Shown: piece after piece, positions 59,901 to 64,000 of the stretch
Layout of the letters: every line of letters begins with the position of its first letter
Position numbering within the stretch: the stretch's first letter is position 1
Source of the DNA: Sphingomonas sp.
GTDB taxonomy: Bacteria > Pseudomonadota > Alphaproteobacteria > Sphingomonadales > Sphingomonadaceae
Direction: 5' to 3'
Length of the DNA: 64,000 nucleotides
Assembly: GCF_026460985.1 (NCBI RefSeq)
Contig: NZ_JAPKNM010000064.1
Location: forward strand, 62,001 to 126,000
Notes under the pieces: generated by a model
Databases searched by the model: none
What the model saw: only the letters and a program-made list of their open reading frames with translations
What the model was told of the DNA's origin: nothing
Translations under genes and position numbers: made by a program

Positions 59901-59958
59901 GCGCCGCTGCGACAAGCATCAACAGCAATGCGCTAGCCTCGATCAGTCTCCGGTGCAT
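56917..59958 (-). CDS. Secreted double beta-helix/propeller protein, pectate-lyase-3 type
   Basis: Exported protein of 1013 residues (signal peptide about 1-24, start ATG 59958). It has two pectate-lyase-superfamily beta-helix modules: the D-rich motif GDGRADDSAAIQQAID at residues 44-59 and again GDDRADDTAALQKAID at 394-409, each followed by a VFLPEGSYR- or VYLPTGFYR-like strand. A C-terminal domain (about 727-1013) looks like an SMP-30/NHL-type propeller with GAVDAEGRLYFVDR repeats. This suggests a polysaccharide lyase or hydrolase acting on a complex glycan. A paralogue lies at the right edge, and a TonB receptor between them. Confidence 0.75.
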   Translation of the reverse strand: MHRRLIEASALLLMLVAAAPAIASQSVYTRAPDEPAAIRVAGVGDGRADDSAAIQQAIDKAADKGGGGIVFLPEGSYRITRTIKLWPGVRVLGIGEKRPVILLGANTPGFQRGVAHMLIFAGGRPGQGNGRGRQVAFPPPGSVPFDKDLPDANSGTFYSALANVDFRILDGNPAATAIRFHSAQHSFVSHAAFDIGSGLAGLYHVANEAEDLHFRGGRYGILAEKPSPAWPFALVDSTFEGQRDAAIREHEAGLTLVNVAFRNVPVGIEIDRGYGDWLWGQDLRFENVSKAGVVISNENSVYTQIGFQNLVANHTPVFARFRDSGKIVKGAGATYRVTSFTHGLTLPGLGRMGEFRTDMQASRIAGLPPVPDPVIRALPPVAEWVSVRSLGAKGDDRADDTAALQKAIDTHRVVYLPTGFYRVSDTLRLRSDTVLLGLHPSLTQIVLPDGAPGYQGVGAPKALIESARGGDAIVSGIGLDTNGANPRATALLWMAGARSMVNDVKFQGGHGTNRYDGTRVSPYNNNATADPDAARRWDGQYASLWVTSGGGGTFANIWSPSTFAHPGILISDTETPGRIIQASVEHHVRTEIGLNRVANWELLAPQTEGEAGESGDAVALEIRDSRNILVANFHGYRVTRTRKPAPAAVTLYNSRDIRFRNVHVNGESGLATCDENGCATFLRLTKFPYDNAIRDVTHGLDVREREFAVLDVAGAPDPVRPSILAGARLEKLADGFHSAGGGAVDAEGRLYFVDRFFRRIWRWSDDRRLEIVRDAALDPVNLAVDRSGNLMVLSSWGRNGTVYSFHPGAPDQEMTVIPPTPVAARPGARLALPVNWWNNGEFKDQLDPETYRFTTLAEMFARDMRLPKANEYVSPDGSLVLPAWRVFQQGPVDHRGLRFSDSLDSYGLIQGALGERVFVTNGSENRTYSGKVGENGVITDLVPFAERGGEGVVADSQGHVFVANGQIFVYSPNGKQVGQIDVPERPLQLVLGGANRRTLFVLTHHALYALHLD

Positions 59959-59976
59959 GATCCGCACTCCGACACG

Positions 59977-60005
59977 AAAAAAAGTCCCGACCTTGCGGCC
60001 GGGAC
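59977..60005 (-). terminator. Rho-independent terminator of the TonB receptor gene
   Basis: On the minus strand, stem GTCCCGGCC (60005-59997) and GGTCGGGAC (59992-59984) followed by seven T (59983-59977). It ends the 989-residue receptor transcript just upstream of the beta-helix protein gene, so the latter needs its own promoter or read-through. Confidence 0.85.
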
Positions 60006-60035
60006 GAGTCCCCACGGGGGTCGCGTGGGTGGCAA

Positions 60036-63005
60036 TTAGAAATTCAAGCGGACGCCGGCCCGGAAGGTGCGCCCAAGCGTGTCGTAGAGCGCCGGGTTGA
60101 CGTCGAGGCCGGTATTGGTCTGCGGCGACGGCTCGGGATTATGGTTCAACAGATTGTCGATCTTGAAATAGGCCCGGACGTTCGACGTCACGTTGTACGA
60201 CCCGCCGACATCCACATAGAAGGCACCCTTCATATAGTTGCGGTCGATCGTCGGGTGGTTGCCGGTCGAAACCGGGCAGGCCGACTGGCAGACCACATAT
60301 TGGTTGCCGAACACGCCATCCGAGAACCAACGCTCCTGGATGGTCAGGCTGAACCTGTCATTCTCGTAGGTCTGGATCGCCAGCCATTTCCAGTCGGGCG
60401 TGGCGCCCGTGTTGGCGCCGGCCTGGTCGACCGGGTCGACCCCGGCGATACCCGCATTGACGATGAACTCGCGGATATGCGTGCCGAGCGCGCGGAGGGT
60501 GAGGCTGCCGGGCAGGCCCATGGGCTGGCGCCACTGGTAGCTCGCCTCGATGTCGAACCCGCTGGTCTTCCACGAAGCGAGGTTGAACGGCTGGACGTTG
60601 ATGAAATTGCCGCCCTGCACCGGGCTGTCCAGCACGAAGCCGCCGCAAAAGGCCTGGTTGCCCTCGAAGCAGAAGCGCACGATCTGGTCTGCCGACAGCG
60701 TCGAGACGACGCCGCTCAGCTTGATGCTGTAATAGTCGAACGACAGGCTGAGCCCGGGCAGCCAGGACGGGTTGGCGAGGACGATGCCGACTTCGGTGTT
60801 GCGCGCGATCTCGGGCTTCAGATTGGGGTTGCCGATGGTGTTCTGGAACGCCTGCACCGCGACGTTGCGGAACGGATCGTTGAAGTTCGGCAGCGTCGTG
60901 ACGGTCGGCGCGGCGAACAGCTCCGAGAGGTTGGGCGCACGCACGTCGCGCGACGTCACGGCACGCAGCCGGATGCCCTCGAGCGGCGTATCCCAGGTGC
61001 CGCCGATCTTCCACGCCCAGACCGTGCCCGAAGTGCTGTAATGCGTCACGCGGGCGGCACCGTTCAGGTTCGCCCGCCCTGCTCCGCCGCCGTCGAACAG
61101 CGGCAGATTGAGCTCCGCGAAGCCCTCGTACACGCTGTACGCACCGCCTCCGTTCTTGTAGTTGCCCGCCGCCCAGTTGCTGCCCTGCGCGGCGTTGAGC
61201 AGCGGGTCCGCCGGATAGGCATCGCTGTTGGGGCTGAGGGCTGAGACGCCCGCGCCATAGGGATCGGCGTTCACGCGGTAGAATTCGTGGCGATACTCGC
61301 CGCCAAAGGCGAGGGTGAGCGGGCCCGCCCATAGATCGAACAGATTTCCCGAGAAGTTGATGCTGGCGACGTCCTGGGTCAGCCGGGTGTGCTGGAACGG
61401 CCCGTTCTGGGGCGTGACATAAGCGAGCGCCTCTGCGGATGGCGCGAAATTGCCGAAGATGTTGATCGGCTGGCATCCCGCCGCGCGCGCCGCCGCATCG
61501 GCGCAGACGATCGCGCCGTTCAGCGTGATCGCGTTGGTCGCGGCCACATAGCGGTTCTGCAGGACGATATCGTTGACGTCGATGTCGGAGATGGTGGTGC
61601 CGTGCGCGTAATAGGCATCGTAGTTCCAGTCGCCCCCGCCCACGCCGAACTGCCCCTTGAGGCCGCCGACGAAGCGATATTGGCGCCGGTCGGTATAGAC
61701 CCGGGGATCGGGGAAGGATCCGTTGCTCGTCCCGAAGTTGAAGCTGGTGATCCCCGCGGTCGCGCACCGGTCGCGGATCAGCTGCGGCAAATACGGGTTG
61801 GCGCATTGGACCGTGAGGTTCGGGCGGCCATAGCCCGGGCTCGGCTGGTTACTGGTCTTCACCTGCGCCGCGCCCACGGTCAGGTAGATCTCGTTGTTCG
61901 GGGCGAAATCGTAGCCGATCCGGCCGAAGCCGGTGATGCGCTGGAGCGACGATACCAGCGACGCGCCGGAGCCGGGCGCGCCCGACAGGTCCCCGCCGAC
62001 GCAGAAGCTGTTGCCGGGATAGCAGTTCGACACGCGGCCATTGCCCAGGGGCTGGCCGTTCGATCCGTAGTTGAAGTTGTATGGCGTGCCGTTCGCGTCG
62101 AAGGCGGTGCCCTGGAGCGGGCCGTTGTTGATCAGGCCGTAGAGCGCATATTGGTACGGCTGGGCATAGTCGCTATAGTTGAACTGCGGCAGGCCGTTGT
62201 TGGTCTGCCCGGTGTTGAGCAAGGTCGAGGCGCGGTGCCAGTTGCGCTTGCCTGCGAGATCGATGCCGAAATTGCCCGGACCGACGCCATCGTCATGGGC
62301 ATATTCGCCGCTTACGATCATGTGCAGTTTGTCGTCGAACGCCGCCCCGCCCCAGGCCCCCTGCACGAGCACCTGCGCATTGTCGCCATAAGTGGTGATG
62401 CCGCCCTGCACATTGGCCTTGAAGCCCTTGAAGCGCGTATCGGTGATGAAGTTCACCACGCCGCCGACCGCGTCCGAGCCATAGGAGGCCGAGGCGCCGC
62501 CGTTGACGATGTCGACCCGCTTGACGAGCAGCTGGGGGAACAGGCTGACGTCGGGAACCCCGGTGACGTTCGCGCCCACGACGCGCTGGCCGTCGAGCAA
62601 TGTCAGCGTGCGGATCGGCTGGAGCCCGCGCAGCGAGAAGGAGCTCAGCCCCTGCAGCCCGCTCGAGGTGCTGAACGTCCCCGTCGCGGTGCCGGTCGAG
62701 CCCTGGAGCGACGGCAGCTGCGCGATCGTGTTGAAGAGGTTCGGTTGCGCGTTGGCGGTGATCTGCTCCTCGCCGATGACCGTCGTCGGCGTGGGCGCGT
62801 TGAAGCCGCTGGCGATGATGCGCGAGCCGGTGATGACGATATCGCCCTGCTGCTCGGCGTCGGCCGGCGCTTCGGTCTGCGGGGCGACCTCTTCCTGCGG
62901 TGCGGGTGCGGGCGCGGTCTGCGCATATGCCGGGCTTGCCAGCGTCATCGCGGCCAGTGCGGTCAGGCTCACCCCGTGGCGCTGCCAAAGCATTGCGGAA
63001 ACCAT
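60036..63005 (-). CDS. Large TonB-dependent receptor, polysaccharide-type
   Basis: Receptor of 989 residues; start ATG 63005, signal peptide ending near SPAYAQ. A Pro/Ala/Glu-rich stretch (about 30-50) leads to the TonB box GDIVITGSRI, the plug (about 60-220, with FNTIAQLPSLQG and RVDIVNGGASASYGSDAVGG) and a large barrel ending GVRLNF. Receptors with this plug style and size are common in sphingomonads for import of large glycans or peptides. Its placement between two paralogous beta-helix genes suggests it imports their products. Confidence 0.9.
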   Translation of the reverse strand: MVSAMLWQRHGVSLTALAAMTLASPAYAQTAPAPAPQEEVAPQTEAPADAEQQGDIVITGSRIIASGFNAPTPTTVIGEEQITANAQPNLFNTIAQLPSLQGSTGTATGTFSTSSGLQGLSSFSLRGLQPIRTLTLLDGQRVVGANVTGVPDVSLFPQLLVKRVDIVNGGASASYGSDAVGGVVNFITDTRFKGFKANVQGGITTYGDNAQVLVQGAWGGAAFDDKLHMIVSGEYAHDDGVGPGNFGIDLAGKRNWHRASTLLNTGQTNNGLPQFNYSDYAQPYQYALYGLINNGPLQGTAFDANGTPYNFNYGSNGQPLGNGRVSNCYPGNSFCVGGDLSGAPGSGASLVSSLQRITGFGRIGYDFAPNNEIYLTVGAAQVKTSNQPSPGYGRPNLTVQCANPYLPQLIRDRCATAGITSFNFGTSNGSFPDPRVYTDRRQYRFVGGLKGQFGVGGGDWNYDAYYAHGTTISDIDVNDIVLQNRYVAATNAITLNGAIVCADAAARAAGCQPINIFGNFAPSAEALAYVTPQNGPFQHTRLTQDVASINFSGNLFDLWAGPLTLAFGGEYRHEFYRVNADPYGAGVSALSPNSDAYPADPLLNAAQGSNWAAGNYKNGGGAYSVYEGFAELNLPLFDGGGAGRANLNGAARVTHYSTSGTVWAWKIGGTWDTPLEGIRLRAVTSRDVRAPNLSELFAAPTVTTLPNFNDPFRNVAVQAFQNTIGNPNLKPEIARNTEVGIVLANPSWLPGLSLSFDYYSIKLSGVVSTLSADQIVRFCFEGNQAFCGGFVLDSPVQGGNFINVQPFNLASWKTSGFDIEASYQWRQPMGLPGSLTLRALGTHIREFIVNAGIAGVDPVDQAGANTGATPDWKWLAIQTYENDRFSLTIQERWFSDGVFGNQYVVCQSACPVSTGNHPTIDRNYMKGAFYVDVGGSYNVTSNVRAYFKIDNLLNHNPEPSPQTNTGLDVNPALYDTLGRTFRAGVRLNF

Positions 63006-63100
63006 CTCTCCGACCCTCTCCGATTTTCGTATTTTCCCGACTTCGACGGTATCCCTCCGCCCGCGCGGCCGCACGTACGACAAAGGTCGTAGAGCCGCGT

Positions 63101-64000
63101 TCAGGGCCGCGCGGCGTAGAGCGCGTGGTGCGTGAGGATGAACAATGTCCGCCGGTCCGGCCCGCCGAACAGGATCTGCAGCGGCCGATCGGGCACGTCG
63201 ATCCGCCCGGCTTCGCTGCCGTCGGCGCCGTAGACGAACACCTGGCCATTCGCGACATAGACCCGGCCGCGCGCGTCGACGGCAACGCTCTCGCCGCCGC
63301 GATTGGCGAAGGGCTTCAGGTCCACCAGCGCTCCGCCTGCGCCGACCGTGCCGCTATAGGTGACGTTCTCCGATCCGTTGGTGACGAACAGGCGCTCGCC
63401 CGGCCGCCCGCTCACCAGCCCATTGGCGTTGAGCCCGTTCGACCAGCGCCAGCCGACATGATCGATCGGCCCCTGCTGCCAGACGCGGAACGCCGGGAGC
63501 GCGAGACTGCCGTCGGGGGAGACATATTCCTGCGCCTTGGGCGTGCCGACCTCGCGCGCGAACATCTCCGCGAGCGTCGTGAATTCGTAGCTCTGGTGGT
63601 TGAGCTGGTCGCGGAATTCGCCGTTGTTCCACCAGTTTACGGGGAGCAGCGTCTTCGCCTGCCCGCTGTTGCGCACGGGGGTGGGCTCGATGCGCGTCAG
63701 TTGATCGGGCGGGCCGTCCGGATCGAGCGAATAGACCGCGCCCTTGGGTCCCAGCGACGACAGCACCAGAAGATGCCCGGAAGCGTCGACGGCGAGATTG
63801 ACGGGATCGAGCGCGTTGTCCCGGACGATCTCGAGCCCCTTCGCCTCGGTCCAGCGATGGATGCGCTGGAAGCGCCGGTCGATGAAGTAGAGCGCACCCC
63901 GCGCATCCACCGCCGCACCCGAGATCGACCAGAAGCCCTCGGCGAGCTTCTCGACCTGCGCAAGGCCCGGCTTCGCCACCGGGGTGCGCCGGTCCGTCGG
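63101..64000 (-). CDS. Second beta-helix/propeller protein (C-terminal part only)
   Basis: The reading frame is open to the window edge, so only the last 299 or so residues are seen. They align throughout with the C-terminal propeller-like domain of the protein encoded at 56917-59958 (shared phrases LPVNWWNNGEF, FTTLAEMFAR, ILTHHALYA), roughly 60% identical by eye. It is therefore almost surely a paralogue with its beta-helix modules beyond the edge. The stop is 95 bases upstream of the TonB receptor start. Confidence 0.8.
   Translation of the reverse strand, partial: PTDRRTPVAKPGLAQVEKLAEGFWSISGAAVDARGALYFIDRRFQRIHRWTEAKGLEIVRDNALDPVNLAVDASGHLLVLSSLGPKGAVYSLDPDGPPDQLTRIEPTPVRNSGQAKTLLPVNWWNNGEFRDQLNHQSYEFTTLAEMFAREVGTPKAQEYVSPDGSLALPAFRVWQQGPIDHVGWRWSNGLNANGLVSGRPGERLFVTNGSENVTYSGTVGAGGALVDLKPFANRGGESVAVDARGRVYVANGQVFVYGADGSEAGRIDVPDRPLQILFGGPDRRTLFILTHHALYAARP

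Overview
The window is about 64 kb of GC-rich DNA that reads as ordinary chromosome of an alphaproteobacterium, most likely a sphingomonad (Sphingomonas or a close relative). The reasons are the chvI-chvG-hprK-rapZ-EIIA-HPr gene order, a CckA-type hybrid kinase, three TonB-dependent receptors, many secreted peptidases and hydrolases, and several families of short interspersed palindromes of a kind I associate with sphingomonad genomes. This placement is inference; no rRNA or other definitive marker is present. No phage, insertion sequence, CRISPR array or plasmid function was found.

Layout. 0-5.2 kb: a two-component envelope regulator (ChvI/ChvG) runs into a regulatory phosphotransferase set (short HprK, RapZ, mannose-type EIIA, HPr) and a TrmH-family RNA methyltransferase, all on the plus strand with overlapping or nearly touching ends. 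5.3-20 kb: housekeeping genes (META-domain protein, rmuC, def, recR, fmt, truA, RlmD-like methyltransferase, nnr, ilvD, N-formylglutamate amidohydrolase, enoyl-CoA hydratase family, MOSC protein, a membrane-anchored HEXXH protein, a secreted amidohydrolase). 20-30 kb: a receiver protein next to cckA, a lipoprotein M13 peptidase, a DUF2062 protein, smpB, a TonB receptor and dapA. 30-42 kb: a lytic transglycosylase, greB, acylphosphatase, a DoxX protein, several unknown secreted or anchored proteins, ettA, a secreted M28 peptidase, a small Asn/Ala-rich lipoprotein, a dicarboxylate-type symporter and a DUF2147 protein. 42-47.4 kb: an SGNH hydrolase of visibly lower GC next to tRNA-Pro, a run of five hairpins, tRNA-Ile2(CAT), a WalW-like polysaccharide deacetylase whose stop codon lies inside that tRNA, an unusual sensor kinase with a degenerate ATPase domain, and an Lrp-type regulator. 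47.4-56.8 kb: a TPR protein, a secreted unknown, gyrA, a DUF952 protein, then a DUF2946/TonB receptor/PepSY trio and tRNA-Glu. 56.9-64 kb: a minus-strand block in which two paralogous secreted proteins (double pectate-lyase-like beta-helix plus a C-terminal propeller-like domain) flank a 989-residue TonB receptor; the second paralogue runs off the window.

How it fits together. Most of the window is core metabolism, translation quality control (fmt, def, smpB, ettA, greB, tRNAs), DNA maintenance (recR, rmuC, gyrA) and envelope regulation. Two stretches look like self-contained accessory modules: the PepSY/TonB trio, probably for uptake and reduction of a metal or metal complex, and the beta-helix/propeller block at the right edge, probably for binding or breaking a polyanionic or complex polysaccharide and importing the products. 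Palindromic repeat units sit in many intergenic gaps, and one of them appears to supply the ribosome-binding site of a small lipoprotein gene.
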